The notes: a model not told the origin generated them from the sequence alone. DNA of 64,000 bases from Gp6-AA40 sp035492455 (GCA_035492455.1 DATJJE010000021.1:1-64000); one strand, 5' to 3'. Shown: positions 44,921-53,394, counted from the first letter of the stretch. Program-made: numbers and translations.

Positions 44921-45268
44921 ATGCGGTCGCCGCGCAGCAGCGCTCCAAGAGGTCCTCTCCCGAAACAACATGACGCCGACAATCGCCCTGAGGTCGAGCT
45001 AGTTCTGTACGTCAGCGCCATATCGCCGCACTCCACGACTGCGCTCCGCAACCTGCGCCGCGCACTCGCGAGCTTCGCGAGCCATCGCATCAGGCTCACC
45101 GTTCACGACCTCTCGAAGGATCCGCAGCGCGCCGAACGTGACGGCGTTCACTTCACGCCGGCGCTTGTGACGACGGGGCATCGGCCGAGGACGTGGATCG
45201 TGGGACATCTCGGCAACCCGCAGGTACTGCAGGCGTTGCTTGAATCCGCGCTCGAACCAACAGAGTAA
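44921..45268 (+). CDS. kaiB: KaiB-family protein (second copy)
   Basis: A 115-residue KaiB-like protein: VELVLYVSAISPHSTTALRNL, HDLSKDPQRAERDGVHFTP, WIVGHLGNPQ. The motif IGDLS of KaiB is changed to VGHLG, and the region between TP and the Pro-rich segment differs, so it is a divergent paralogue. I chose ATG 44921 because it leaves an N-terminal tail of about the same length as in the first copy; GTG 44843 is an in-frame alternative that adds 26 residues. A gap of 130 bases separates it from the receiver gene, so it may have its own promoter. Confidence 0.85.
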   Translation: MRSPRSSAPRGPLPKQHDADNRPEVELVLYVSAISPHSTTALRNLRRALASFASHRIRLTVHDLSKDPQRAERDGVHFTPALVTTGHRPRTWIVGHLGNPQVLQALLESALEPTE

Positions 45269-45322
45269 ACTGGCGTTCTGCCTCCGGTTTCCGATTCACC
45301 ATCATCGTTCACGCTGCGCCGT

Positions 45323-45898
45323 GTGTGCGTGTTCTGCGGGTCGAGCACAGGGCATCGGGACGTCTATGCGCACGTCGCCGGTGAGCTGGGACGCGAGATG
45401 GCTCGCCGCGGCATTGGCCTCGTCTTCGGCGGCGGTGCTGTTGGCCTGATGGGCGTCGTCGCGGATGCGGTTCTCGCCGCCGGCGGTCACGCCGTCGGCG
45501 TCATCCCTCACGCACTTGTGGCTCGCGAGCTCGCCCATCGCGCGCTTCCCGATCTCCGCGTCGTCAACTCCATGCACGAACGCAAGGCGACCATGGCGCA
45601 GCTGTCGGATGCGTTCATTGCGATGCCCGGCGGATTCGGTACGTTCGAGGAGTTCTGCGAGGTGGTGACGTGGACGCAGCTCGGTGTCCATCGCAAGTCG
45701 TGCGGCCTGCTTAACGTGGATGGCTTTTACGATGCGCTGATTGCTCAGTTCGATCGCGGTGTGGCTGAAGGCTTCATCAAGCCGTTGAACCGTCGCATCG
45801 TCGTGGCCGACGCGGAACCAGCAGCGCTGCTCGATAGCCTCACCTTTATGCCGGCCCCGCCGGAGGCGCCCTGGATCAGCGGGCCCGAAGAAACATAG
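45323..45898 (+). CDS. LOG-family cytokinin riboside 5'-monophosphate phosphoribohydrolase
   Basis: A 191-residue Rossmann-like protein of TIGR00730: VCVFCGSSTGHRDVY at the start, FGGGAVGLMGVVADA, and the catalytic PGGFGTFEEFCEVVTWTQLG. The family hydrolyses nucleoside 5'-monophosphates to base and ribose phosphate. The first in-frame start is GTG 45323, although the frame is open back to 45269 and a CTG start there (45278 or 45314) cannot be excluded. It follows kaiB2 on the same strand. Confidence 0.9.
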   Translation: MCVFCGSSTGHRDVYAHVAGELGREMARRGIGLVFGGGAVGLMGVVADAVLAAGGHAVGVIPHALVARELAHRALPDLRVVNSMHERKATMAQLSDAFIAMPGGFGTFEEFCEVVTWTQLGVHRKSCGLLNVDGFYDALIAQFDRGVAEGFIKPLNRRIVVADAEPAALLDSLTFMPAPPEAPWISGPEET

Positions 45899-45918
45899 CC
45901 GTCAGTGGCCGACCGCGG

Positions 45919-46043
45919 CCGGGGACAAGTCCCCGGACGAGAACAACGGCACTTCCAGAAAACAGACGAAATTCGCACAAAATCGCGCGGAAACGGGGGC
46001 ATGGCCCTTGCCTGTGGTGTAAGGCCGGGTCTTCAGACCCGCC
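45919..46043. repeat. Two hairpins in the gap before the glycine-zipper gene
   Basis: CCGGGGAC and GTCCCCGG (45919-45936) form a perfect 8-bp stem with a 2-base loop. CGGGTCT and AGACCCG (46025-46040) form a 7-bp stem with a TC loop; the second, with flanking GTAAGGC, belongs to the GTAG-core repeat family. The gap of 155 bases holds no gene. Confidence 0.6.
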
Positions 46044-46053
46044 AGGAGCATTC

Positions 46054-47079
46054 ATGGAGATTCGAACCAGCACTATCGCCGTTGTGGCGGCGTCGTGCAT
46101 AACCGTTGGAGCCGCCGGTGCCTTTCTGGCGAGCCGGCCTTCGCGCGCGCCGCAACAGAGCGCGCCGGCCGCAGACACCGCCGGGGTTGAGCAGTCGGAA
46201 GCGGTCATTCCCGACGCGCCCGCGGTGCAATCGACGGACACTGCGTCTGAGCATCCGGCGGCGGTGACGCCTCCGCCCGTGACCACGCCGCGCACGCCGG
46301 CACCGGCGCTGACAACGCGCGCGACGCGGCCCGCCCCCGCGGCCGCGGCGAAGCCGGCACCCGTTGCAGCGGCTCCTCCAGTGACGCAGCAGGCGCGTGC
46401 GTCTGTTCCCGAGCCGGCGCGCACCGTAACCGCGCCCGCACCGACCGTGCCCGCTGCGGCCGCTGCGCGTCCAGAACCCAGAGAACCAAAAGAACCCGCT
46501 CCGCCTGTTGAACGCACTGAACCCATCGCACCCAAGGTGCCTGCAGGCCCGCGATTTGTCGATCTCGTTGTTGCGACCGATTCCGTGCTTGGCCTTCAGA
46601 TCGAAACGCCGGTGACGAGCGAGAAGGCGCGAGTAGAAGACGAAGTGGTGGCTCGCGTTACCCGTGACGTCCGCGTGGGAGACCGCGTGGCCATTCCTGC
46701 CGGCTCGCAGGCGCGGGGCGAGGTGACGATGGTTGAGCGCGGCGGCAAGGTAAAGGACCGCGCGCGGCTCGGCATCCGGTTCACATCGGTCGTGCTTGCG
46801 GACGGGACGCGCGTGCCTCTCGAGACCGACACGATCTATCGCGAAGGCGACAGCCCCACGGGCGAGAGCACCGCGAAGATTGGCGGCGGCGCCATCGGCG
46901 GAGCGATTCTCGGCGGCATCTTCGGCGGCGCGAAGGGCGCAGCCATCGGTGCGGCCACCGGCGCCGGCGCGGGGACCGCAGCCGTCGTGGCCGGGGGACG
47001 CAACGCGGCAACGCTGCCGGCCGGCACGCCCGTAACGGTCCGCGTTGTCAAACCGGCGACGGTCACCGTAGAAGAGTAG
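46054..47079 (+). CDS. Membrane-anchored Pro/Ala-rich protein with glycine-zipper tail
   Basis: A 341-residue protein I cannot assign to a named function. It has an N-terminal TM segment (about 6-27), a long Pro/Ala/Thr-rich linker (about 30-165), a globular beta-rich domain (VVARVTRDVRVGDRVAIPAG, GIRFTSVVLADGTRVPLETD), and a glycine-zipper segment (GGGAIGGAILGGIFGGAKG) before the C-terminus. The beta part resembles VirB10/TrbI-like or cell-envelope anchoring folds. An AGGAG ribosome-binding site sits a few bases before ATG 46054. Confidence 0.7.
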   Translation: MEIRTSTIAVVAASCITVGAAGAFLASRPSRAPQQSAPAADTAGVEQSEAVIPDAPAVQSTDTASEHPAAVTPPPVTTPRTPAPALTTRATRPAPAAAAKPAPVAAAPPVTQQARASVPEPARTVTAPAPTVPAAAAARPEPREPKEPAPPVERTEPIAPKVPAGPRFVDLVVATDSVLGLQIETPVTSEKARVEDEVVARVTRDVRVGDRVAIPAGSQARGEVTMVERGGKVKDRARLGIRFTSVVLADGTRVPLETDTIYREGDSPTGESTAKIGGGAIGGAILGGIFGGAKGAAIGAATGAGAGTAAVVAGGRNAATLPAGTPVTVRVVKPATVTVEE

Positions 47080-47104
47080 AATCACCGGCCAAAGGAGATT
47101 GGCC

Positions 47105-47626
47105 ATGATTCGTCACAACCTGGCCGCGGCGCTCGCCGTCGCGGCACTCGCCATTCCCGCCGCTGCTCAGGTCAAGAAGGTCGACGTTCAGGGCGTTCAG
47201 AACTTCAATCAGATCGACGCGGTGTTTGCGTGCGGCGGCGCAACCGATGCGACCGGCGTGGCGAACCTGAAGAAACAGGGATTCGCCTCGATTATCAGCT
47301 TCCGCCTGCCGACCGAGCAGGGCGTCGCCGAGGAGGAAGCGGCGATTAAGACGACCGGCATCAAGTACGTCCACCTGCCGCTCAACGGCGCGATGCCGGA
47401 TCCGAAAGTCGCAGATGAATTCCTTGCCGCGGTATCCGACAAGAACAATCAGCCTGCGTACATTCACTGTGGTGGCGGCGGCCGCGCCGCGTCGATGTGG
47501 ATGATCAAGCGGGCGCTGAAAGACGGCTGGACGACGGACCGGGCCGCGGAGGAAGCGAACGCGATTGCGACGTTATCGCCGGCGTTGAAGACATTCGCAA
47601 CCAACTACATCAACAGCCACAAGTAG
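47105..47626 (+). CDS. Secreted tyrosine-phosphatase-like protein (DUF442/BLH type)
   Basis: A 173-residue protein with a signal peptide (LAAALAVAALAIPAAAQ) and the P-loop YIHCGGGGRAAS, a short C-x4-R loop as in DUF442/beta-lactamase-hydrolase-like phosphatases. GGATDATGVANLKKQGFASII is the usual N-terminal pattern of this fold. The ATG 47105 is preceded at the right distance by AAAGGAG; the TTG at 47099 would put it too close. Its substrate is unknown. Confidence 0.82.
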   Translation: MIRHNLAAALAVAALAIPAAAQVKKVDVQGVQNFNQIDAVFACGGATDATGVANLKKQGFASIISFRLPTEQGVAEEEAAIKTTGIKYVHLPLNGAMPDPKVADEFLAAVSDKNNQPAYIHCGGGGRAASMWMIKRALKDGWTTDRAAEEANAIATLSPALKTFATNYINSHK

Positions 47627-47650
47627 GTAGTAGTTGGTAATTCGTAGTTA

Positions 47651-49090
47651 ATGGACCCTTCCGAGTTCCGGCGCAGCGGGCATGCGCTCGTCGAGTGGAT
47701 TGCCGATTATCTGAGTGGCTCGGAGGAGTATCCCGTGCTACCGCGCGTGGCGCCTGGCGATGTGCGCGCGGCACTGCCGGAGCGCGCGCCCGAAGCGGGG
47801 GAGCCGTTTGAGGCTATCTTCGACGACTTCGAGCGCGTGCTCGTTCCGGCGCTGACGCACTGGAACCATCCCGGGTTCTTCGCCTACTTCCCCGCAACGA
47901 CCAGCGCCTCCGGCGTACTGGCGGAATTTCTGTCGGCCGCGCTGAATCAGAACGCGATGCTGTGGCGAACCTCGCCGGCGGCAACCGAGCTCGAAGAAGT
48001 GTCGCTTGGCTGGCTGCGCGCCCTGCTCGGACTACCGGACGACTTCGAGGGCGTCATCTACGACACCGCTTCCATATCGAGTCTTCACGCGCTCGCGGCG
48101 GCGCGCCAAGCCGCCGTGCCGCACGTCCGCGAACAGGGACTCGCGGCGCGGTCCGACCTCAGGCCAATGCGCATCTACTGCTCCGAGCAGGCACACTCGT
48201 CAATCGACAAGGCGGTGCTGACACTCGGGTTCGGCCACGCATCGCTGAGGAAGATTCCGGTCGATGCGAGTTTCAACATGCGCGCTGACGCATTGCGCAA
48301 CGCCCTCGACGAGGACACACGCAACGGTGTCACGCCAGTTGCGGTTGTCGCAACGGTGGGAACAACTTCGACGACAGGAATCGATCCCGTCGCCGCAATC
48401 GCCGATCTCTGCGTCGACCGAGGAATATGGCTGCACGTCGATGCGGCCTACGCTGGCGTTACCGCGATGCTGCCCGAATGCAGACAGTACTTTTCAGGCT
48501 GGGAGCGCGCCGACTCCATCGTCGTCAACCCGCACAAGTGGCTCTTCACGCCATTCGACCTGAGCGCGTTCTACTGCAGACGCATGAACGTTGTGCGTGA
48601 GGCGTTTTCGGTCGTCCCTGACTATTTGAAAACGGCGGAGGGGAATGCCGGCGTACGTAATCTGATGGATACCGGCATCCAGCTCGGCAGGCGGTTCCGC
48701 GCTCTAAAGCTTTGGATGATTCTTCGGCATTTTGGTGCGGAGCGCCTGCGCGACATCCTGCGCGAGCACATCCGGCTCGCACAGCAGTTCGCTGCTGACG
48801 TCGACGACCATCCCGACTTCGAACGCCTGGCGCCGGCACCATTCGCCACCGTTTGCTTTCGCGCGAATCCGCGCGGCATAGCGCTCACTGCCCCTGAGCT
48901 CGAGCGATTGAACGAACGCGTGCTCGACCGGGTAAATGCGAGCGGCGAGGTGTTTCTCTCGCATACCCGCCTCAATGGGGCGTTCGCGATCCGCATTTCG
49001 ATCGGGCATCTGCGCACAAGCGGAGTGCACACCGCGCGCGCATGGCAACTCCTCGTCGAGCATACGGCCGCGCTCGCCGCTGCCCGATAA
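47651..49090 (+). CDS. PLP-dependent decarboxylase, aromatic-L-amino-acid decarboxylase type
   Basis: A 479-residue group II decarboxylase: HWNHPGFFAYFPATTSASG at the N-terminus, the PLP-phosphate region YDTASISSLHALAAAR, HVDAAYAGVTAML, and the PLP lysine K296 in NPHKWLFTPFD. These are hallmarks of DOPA/tryptophan/phenylalanine decarboxylases. Which amine is made cannot be told. The gene stands alone; a tryptophan-degrading pair is present elsewhere in the window but not adjacent. Confidence 0.93.
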   Translation: MDPSEFRRSGHALVEWIADYLSGSEEYPVLPRVAPGDVRAALPERAPEAGEPFEAIFDDFERVLVPALTHWNHPGFFAYFPATTSASGVLAEFLSAALNQNAMLWRTSPAATELEEVSLGWLRALLGLPDDFEGVIYDTASISSLHALAAARQAAVPHVREQGLAARSDLRPMRIYCSEQAHSSIDKAVLTLGFGHASLRKIPVDASFNMRADALRNALDEDTRNGVTPVAVVATVGTTSTTGIDPVAAIADLCVDRGIWLHVDAAYAGVTAMLPECRQYFSGWERADSIVVNPHKWLFTPFDLSAFYCRRMNVVREAFSVVPDYLKTAEGNAGVRNLMDTGIQLGRRFRALKLWMILRHFGAERLRDILREHIRLAQQFAADVDDHPDFERLAPAPFATVCFRANPRGIALTAPELERLNERVLDRVNASGEVFLSHTRLNGAFAIRISIGHLRTSGVHTARAWQLLVEHTAALAAAR

Positions 49091-49243
49091 CATTTCGGTC
49101 AACTTCAGTCTTTTCAACTGTTTCGTTCAGCTCGTGCATGCCTCCGGGCATTTTGCTTGCAGCGTGGCCGCTCGGGGAGAAACCGAACCGTTGCCTTGTG
49201 CAACGTGTGCGACGACATGGACTGCAGGTCCAGGAGGAACGCA

Positions 49244-49825
49244 ATGTTGAAGAAGTGCGCTTTGATTGCCGCGCTGATGTTGGTCATCGGACCCGCGAGT
49301 GCGCGCGCCGACTGGTTGTTTACCCCGAACATCGGAATTGGGTTCGGCGGTGACACACCATCGAACGACAAGCTCACCTACGGCGCTTCGCTCGGATGGA
49401 TGGGAGCGGGCATTGCCGGATTTGAAGCTGATTGGTCCTATACGCCGACATTCTTTGAGAACGCTACCGACAACATCAGCTTCGCCGACAGCGACAACGT
49501 CCAGAACCTGATGGCGAACGTCATGCTCGGCATTCCAGTTGGTGGCCAGCATGGCGGCGGCTTCCGTCCGTACGCGGTGGCTGGTCTCGGTTTGATGAAG
49601 ACGCATGTCGCTGATGCCGATCAACTGTTCAGCGTGGACAGCAACGATTGGGGCATGGACCTCGGCGTCGGCGCGATGGGTTTCATGACCGACCACGTCG
49701 GGTTCCGCGGAGACCTGCGTTACTTCCGCGACCTGCAGGATACGGAACAGAACGGCGGCTTCACGCTCGAAACGGGCAAATTCGATTTCTGGCGCGGCAC
49801 CGTCGGTCTGACCTTCCGCTGGTAG
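49244..49825 (+). CDS. Outer-membrane beta-barrel protein
   Basis: A 193-residue exported protein: signal peptide (KKCALIAALMLVIGPASARA), then alternating beta-strand stretches with aromatic ends, such as NIGIGFGGDTPSND, GASLGWMGAGIAGFEADWSY, FRPYAVAGLGLMKTHV, and ending with GTVGLTFRW, a C-terminal Trp/aromatic residue typical for barrel insertion. It resembles OmpA/OmpW-like small barrels. ATG 49244 has a strong AGGAGG SD. A long inverted repeat follows the stop. Confidence 0.85.
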   Translation: MLKKCALIAALMLVIGPASARADWLFTPNIGIGFGGDTPSNDKLTYGASLGWMGAGIAGFEADWSYTPTFFENATDNISFADSDNVQNLMANVMLGIPVGGQHGGGFRPYAVAGLGLMKTHVADADQLFSVDSNDWGMDLGVGAMGFMTDHVGFRGDLRYFRDLQDTEQNGGFTLETGKFDFWRGTVGLTFRW

Positions 49826-49848
49826 ATTCGAAGGTTCGGATGGTTCGG

Positions 49849-49882
49849 GGTTCGAGGGTTCGAATGGTTCAACCCTCGAACC
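49849..49882. terminator. Long inverted repeat between convergent genes
   Basis: GGTTCGAGGGTT (49849-49860) and AACCCTCGAACC (49871-49882) form a 12-bp perfect stem with a 10-base loop. No T-tract follows, so it is a possible bidirectional terminator or structural element between the outer-membrane gene and sixA. GGTTCG is repeated several times nearby. Confidence 0.5.
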
Positions 49883-49909
49883 AGCGAACCAGCGCACCCA
49901 CGAACCGCC

Positions 49910-50353
49910 TCAAGTCTCTAATCGCCACACCTCTTTCCACCGATCACCCTCGGATTCGAGAGCTACGCATCCGTGCAAGGGAAAGCTGGCGCCTTCATTC
50001 GCGCTGGTGAGCAGCGCCAGCAGTCGCGGGAGGTATGGCATGTGTCCGGCGATCAGAACGCCGCGCGTTTCGCTGATGAGACGATCACGTATCCACTGTG
50101 GCGGATCGTCTGGCAGCAGTCCGCGTTCCGCGGTGATCGGCGCGAACGGATTGCATGCCTTCCAGAAGGCGTCGGCGGTCTGGCGGGCGCGCAACTTGCC
50201 GCTGTGCCAGATGACATCCGGCTTCACACCACGCTGAGCGGCAAGGACGGCGAGCCGCTCTGTCGCCGCACGCCCGACTGACGAAAGCGGCCGCATCGGA
50301 TCCACGTCCGGGCCGACGGCATCTCCATGATGTACAAGGACCAATAAGCTCAT
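49910..50353 (-). CDS. sixA: Phosphohistidine phosphatase SixA-like
   Basis: A 147-residue histidine phosphatase-superfamily protein starting MSLLVLVHHGDAVGPDVDPM. The usual RHG catalytic motif reads HHG here (residues 8-10), so the Arg is replaced by His. The second phosphate-site histidine lies in LIAGHMPYLPRL. RPLSSVGR and WHSGKLRARQTAD are conserved SixA parts. SixA removes phosphate from histidine-phosphorylated proteins. The ATG 50353 gives the family-length N-terminus; the upstream 13 codons are probably not translated. It is divergent from metK. Confidence 0.85.
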   Translation of the reverse strand: MSLLVLVHHGDAVGPDVDPMRPLSSVGRAATERLAVLAAQRGVKPDVIWHSGKLRARQTADAFWKACNPFAPITAERGLLPDDPPQWIRDRLISETRGVLIAGHMPYLPRLLALLTSANEGASFPLHGCVALESEGDRWKEVWRLET

Positions 50354-50361
50354 GGGCCAGG

Positions 50362-50370
50362 TGCTATACT
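50362..50370 (+). promoter_or_regulatory. Extended -10 promoter of metK
   Basis: TGCTATACT is an extended -10 element (TGnTATACT) about 40 bases upstream of the metK start. There is no good -35, as is usual for extended -10 promoters. Confidence 0.55.
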
Positions 50371-50409
50371 GCCCTGTTTCCGAGCGAATCAACCATCCGA
50401 AGGAGTTCC

Positions 50410-51546
50410 ATGGCTCGTTTCATCTTCACGTCCGAATCCGTGTCCGAGGGGCACCCTGACAAGGTTTGCGATTACATATCCGACTCGATTCTCGATGCGT
50501 GTCTCGAGCACGATGCCTCCAGCCGGGTTGCATGCGAAGCACTATGTAAGAGCGACACGGTCGTAATCGCCGGGGAGATCACCACGAACGCGAAGCTTGA
50601 TTACGACAGGATTGTCCGCCAGGCCGTCAAGGAAATTGGTTATACCGACCAGTCGGAGCCGTTCTGCGACACGACGTTGAAGCTGATCCCGATCATGACC
50701 AAGCAGTCGTCGCAAATCTCGCAGGGTGTGACGGCAACGACAAGCCAGAGCGGCGACCAGGGCGCCGGAGACCAGGGGATCATGTTCGGCTACGCCACGG
50801 ACGAATCGCCCGAGATGATGCCGCTGCCGATTCTTCTCGCCCATAAACTGACACGCGGGCTGACCGAAGATCGCAAGCAGGGAAAGGTCGGATTCCTGCG
50901 ACCGGACAGCAAGTCTCAGGTCTCCATCCTCTACGAAAACAACGAGCCCAAGGAAGTGACCGCCGTCGTCATTTCGACGCAGCACACGCCGGACGCCAAT
51001 CAGAAACAGATCACCGAATACGTGCGCGAGCAGCTCGGACCACGCATGCTCGGGTCGTGGTGGCGCAAGGATGTGACGCTATACGTGAATCCGACCGGCG
51101 ATTTCAGCCACGGCGGTCCGTCGGCCGATGCCGGCGTCACCGGCCGCAAGATCATCGTCGACAGCTACGGCGGCTGGGGACGCCATGGTGGCGGCGCGTT
51201 CAGCGGCAAGGATCCGTCGAAGGTCGATCGCAGCAGCGCCTACTTCTGCCGGTTCGTGGCGAAGCAGATCGTCGCCGCGGGCATTGCCAAGCGCGCCGAG
51301 CTGCAGGTGGGTTACGCCATCGGCATGGCACAGCCGGTGTCGATAAAGGTCGATACGTTCGGTACCGGGGATGAGCGGGCGGCGGAGGAATTCGTGAGAG
51401 CTGCCTTCGACTTCCGGCCGCGCATGATCATCGAGCGGCTCGATCTGCTGCGTCCGATCTATCGCAGCACGACGAACTACGGTCACTTCGGACGGCCCGG
51501 ACTTCCCTGGGAGACGGTCGAGAAGTCGGTCGCCGTGGGCCGCTAA
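50410..51546 (+). CDS. metK: S-adenosylmethionine synthetase
   Basis: A 378-residue enzyme that makes SAM from ATP and methionine. Conserved motifs: FTSESVSEGHPDKVCD at the N-terminus, GAGDQGIMFGYA, GGPSADAGVTGRKIIVD and GGGAFSGKDPSKVDRSSAY. AAGGAG lies at a good distance before ATG 50410. No SAM riboswitch is visible in the short upstream region. Its last bases overlap the convergent lipoprotein-like gene by four. Confidence 0.98.
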   Translation: MARFIFTSESVSEGHPDKVCDYISDSILDACLEHDASSRVACEALCKSDTVVIAGEITTNAKLDYDRIVRQAVKEIGYTDQSEPFCDTTLKLIPIMTKQSSQISQGVTATTSQSGDQGAGDQGIMFGYATDESPEMMPLPILLAHKLTRGLTEDRKQGKVGFLRPDSKSQVSILYENNEPKEVTAVVISTQHTPDANQKQITEYVREQLGPRMLGSWWRKDVTLYVNPTGDFSHGGPSADAGVTGRKIIVDSYGGWGRHGGGAFSGKDPSKVDRSSAYFCRFVAKQIVAAGIAKRAELQVGYAIGMAQPVSIKVDTFGTGDERAAEEFVRAAFDFRPRMIIERLDLLRPIYRSTTNYGHFGRPGLPWETVEKSVAVGR

Positions 51547-52052
51547 AGCATTTCGTACCAGCGGCGGTGGCGTGCCGTCACCGCCTGCTGGACGGTTCCC
51601 ACCTGGTCAGCGACGCCCTGCGCCTGCTGCTCGTTTACTCCAAGCGCCATCAGCTCCTGTTTCATTTCGTTTTTCAGACTGTCGACCTGCTTCTCGCTCA
51701 ACTGCCGTCCGGCGACAGTCACCCAGCACGTGTGCGCAACGGGCATCGCCTGTGCGAGCTTGAAGGTTTTGCCGGTCAACGCCTGACCGAGGCGACGCGC
51801 GAGCTCCGCGGCCGCCGCCTGGCCGTTGTTCGTATCCTGCGCGTAATGGGAAATGTCGTCGGCGAGATCTTTCGGCCCGTCGGGACTGCCGCTCGCCAGA
51901 TTCTGCAGATCCCGGCTGATGTCGCCTAGCTGGTTCGCGGTTTCAGGCGTGGTTTCCGGCATCGGACCGTCGGCCTGGCGGCACGCTGCAAACTGCAGCG
52001 CCGCGGCGAACACAAATGCGTACGCAATCTGTCGTGTCACGGAAGTCAGCAT
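51543..52052 (-). CDS. Putative lipoprotein of unknown function
   Basis: A 169-residue protein that I do not recognise. An N-terminal hydrophobic stretch (YAFVFAAALQFAAC) ends in a cysteine at residue 24, a possible though imperfect lipobox. The mature part is rich in Gln, Ala, Asp and Glu helices (LARRLGQALTGKTFKLAQAM). It contains only one further Cys. It is convergent with metK and precedes modC on the same strand by ten bases, but I see no functional link. Confidence 0.6.
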   Translation of the reverse strand: MLTSVTRQIAYAFVFAAALQFAACRQADGPMPETTPETANQLGDISRDLQNLASGSPDGPKDLADDISHYAQDTNNGQAAAAELARRLGQALTGKTFKLAQAMPVAHTCWVTVAGRQLSEKQVDSLKNEMKQELMALGVNEQQAQGVADQVGTVQQAVTARHRRWYEML

Positions 52053-52062
52053 AACACTCGTT

Positions 52063-52728
52063 CTAATCCGACGGCATCACCTCGCGCGGCCGACCCGATG
52101 CCCCGATGCGGCCGTTATCGATCAACACCGCCCAGTCCGCAACGGTGAGCGCTTCTTCGGGAAGGTGCGTGACGTAAACAAGAGGGACCGACAGTTCGTC
52201 ACGGATGCCGATCAATGCATCGACTATCCTGCGGCGGCGCGGAAGATCGACCGCGGCGAGCGGTTCGTCGAGAAGCAGGACATCCGGTCCCGAGTAGAGA
52301 GCGCGCGCCATGGCAACGCGCTGGCGCTCTCCGCCGGAAAGCGATGCAACACGTCGATCCATCAGCGTCGAAAGCTCGAGCAGCTCGATGAGAACTCCGA
52401 GATGGGGCCGGCTGCCGGCGCGGCGGCCGTAGGTGACGTTCTCGCGCACGTTGAGATGTGGAAACAGCAGGATGTCCTGCGGCACGTAGCCGATGCGGCG
52501 CCACCGCACAGGCGTGTTGACGTGCCGCTCGGAGTCGAACAGCACGTGGCCGTTCACGCCGATCCTTCCATGGTGTGGTGTGCGAAGACCTGCCACCGCT
52601 TCGAGTGCAGACGTCTTGCCAGAGCCGGAGGGCCCAAACAAGGCGAGCGCCCGTGCTTCGACGTTCACGTTGAAGGTCAGGGTGAACTCGCCCTGCCGCA
52701 GCGTAAAGTCCAGATCGAAAGCAGCCAC
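52063..52728 (-). CDS. modC: Molybdate ABC transporter ATP-binding protein, truncated form without TOBE
   Basis: A 221-residue ABC ATPase: Walker A GPSGSGKT, Q-loop YVPQDILLFPHL, signature LSGGERQRVAMARAL, Walker B VLLLDEPLAAVD, and the switch His in VTHLPEE. Full-length ModC has an extra C-terminal Mop/TOBE domain; here the protein ends soon after the ATPase. GTG start with GGGAGG upstream inside modB. It energises molybdate import together with ModA and ModB. Confidence 0.9.
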   Translation of the reverse strand: MAAFDLDFTLRQGEFTLTFNVNVEARALALFGPSGSGKTSALEAVAGLRTPHHGRIGVNGHVLFDSERHVNTPVRWRRIGYVPQDILLFPHLNVRENVTYGRRAGSRPHLGVLIELLELSTLMDRRVASLSGGERQRVAMARALYSGPDVLLLDEPLAAVDLPRRRRIVDALIGIRDELSVPLVYVTHLPEEALTVADWAVLIDNGRIGASGRPREVMPSD

Positions 52729-53387
52729 TATGCCTCCCTGGCCAGTCTGTTCGACCCGAGCACCGCAACAAAGGCGATGGAAATGGAGATCACGAGCAGA
52801 ACGGCCGCCTGTTGGTCCTGTCCGGTCTCGGTAAAGCTATAGATGCCAACCGCGAGCGTGCGCGTCCGTCCGGGTATGCTGCCGGCGACGACAATCGTGG
52901 CGCCGAACTCGCCGAGCGCACGCGAGAAGCCGAGCATGGCGCCCGCGAGGATGTTGCGCGCCGCCAGCGGCAGCGTCACCGTGGAGAACACCCGCCACGG
53001 TCCGGCACCAAGCGTCTCGGCGATCTGTTCGTAGCGTCGCGTCACCTGTTCAAAGCCCGCGCGTGCAGTGCGCACCAGCAGCGGCAACCCCATCACCGCC
53101 ATCGCCATAACGACCGCGGCTGGCGTGAAGACGATGTCGATGCCGAAGCGAGCCAGCAGGCTGCCGATCGGCCCGCGGCGACTGAACAGCCATAGCAGCA
53201 ACAGGCCCGTCGCCACCGGCGGCATCACCAGCGGCAGATAGACGATGGTTTCCACGACCGACTTGCCGGGAAACTGTCGGCGCGCGAGCAGCCATGCCAC
53301 CGCGACGCCGGGAACCAGCATCAAGGCGGTTGCCCCGAGCGCTGCAAAAGTCGTGAAGATGGCGATCTCCCGGATCTCGGCGCTCAC
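52728..53387 (-). CDS. modB: Molybdate ABC transporter permease
   Basis: A 219-residue membrane permease with about five TM helices; the family EAA-like loop is seen in EQIAETLGAGPWRVFSTVTLPLA, followed by GFSRALGEFGATIVVAG, which is typical for ModB. The start is GTG 53387. The gene overlaps modC by one base and follows modA after 7 bases, so modABC is one transcription unit. Confidence 0.93.
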   Translation of the reverse strand: MSAEIREIAIFTTFAALGATALMLVPGVAVAWLLARRQFPGKSVVETIVYLPLVMPPVATGLLLLWLFSRRGPIGSLLARFGIDIVFTPAAVVMAMAVMGLPLLVRTARAGFEQVTRRYEQIAETLGAGPWRVFSTVTLPLAARNILAGAMLGFSRALGEFGATIVVAGSIPGRTRTLAVGIYSFTETGQDQQAAVLLVISISIAFVAVLGSNRLAREA

Positions 53388-53394
53388 GGTCGCG

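Noticed and set aside
46033..47106. 357-codon minus-strand frame opposite the glycine-zipper gene
   Set aside because: Antisense to a gene with clear signal peptide, SD and domain structure; the frame is Arg/Gly/Cys-rich without motifs.
50371..50409. SAM riboswitch upstream of metK
   Set aside because: About 40 bases lie between the extended -10 promoter and the start, too short for any SAM riboswitch class.
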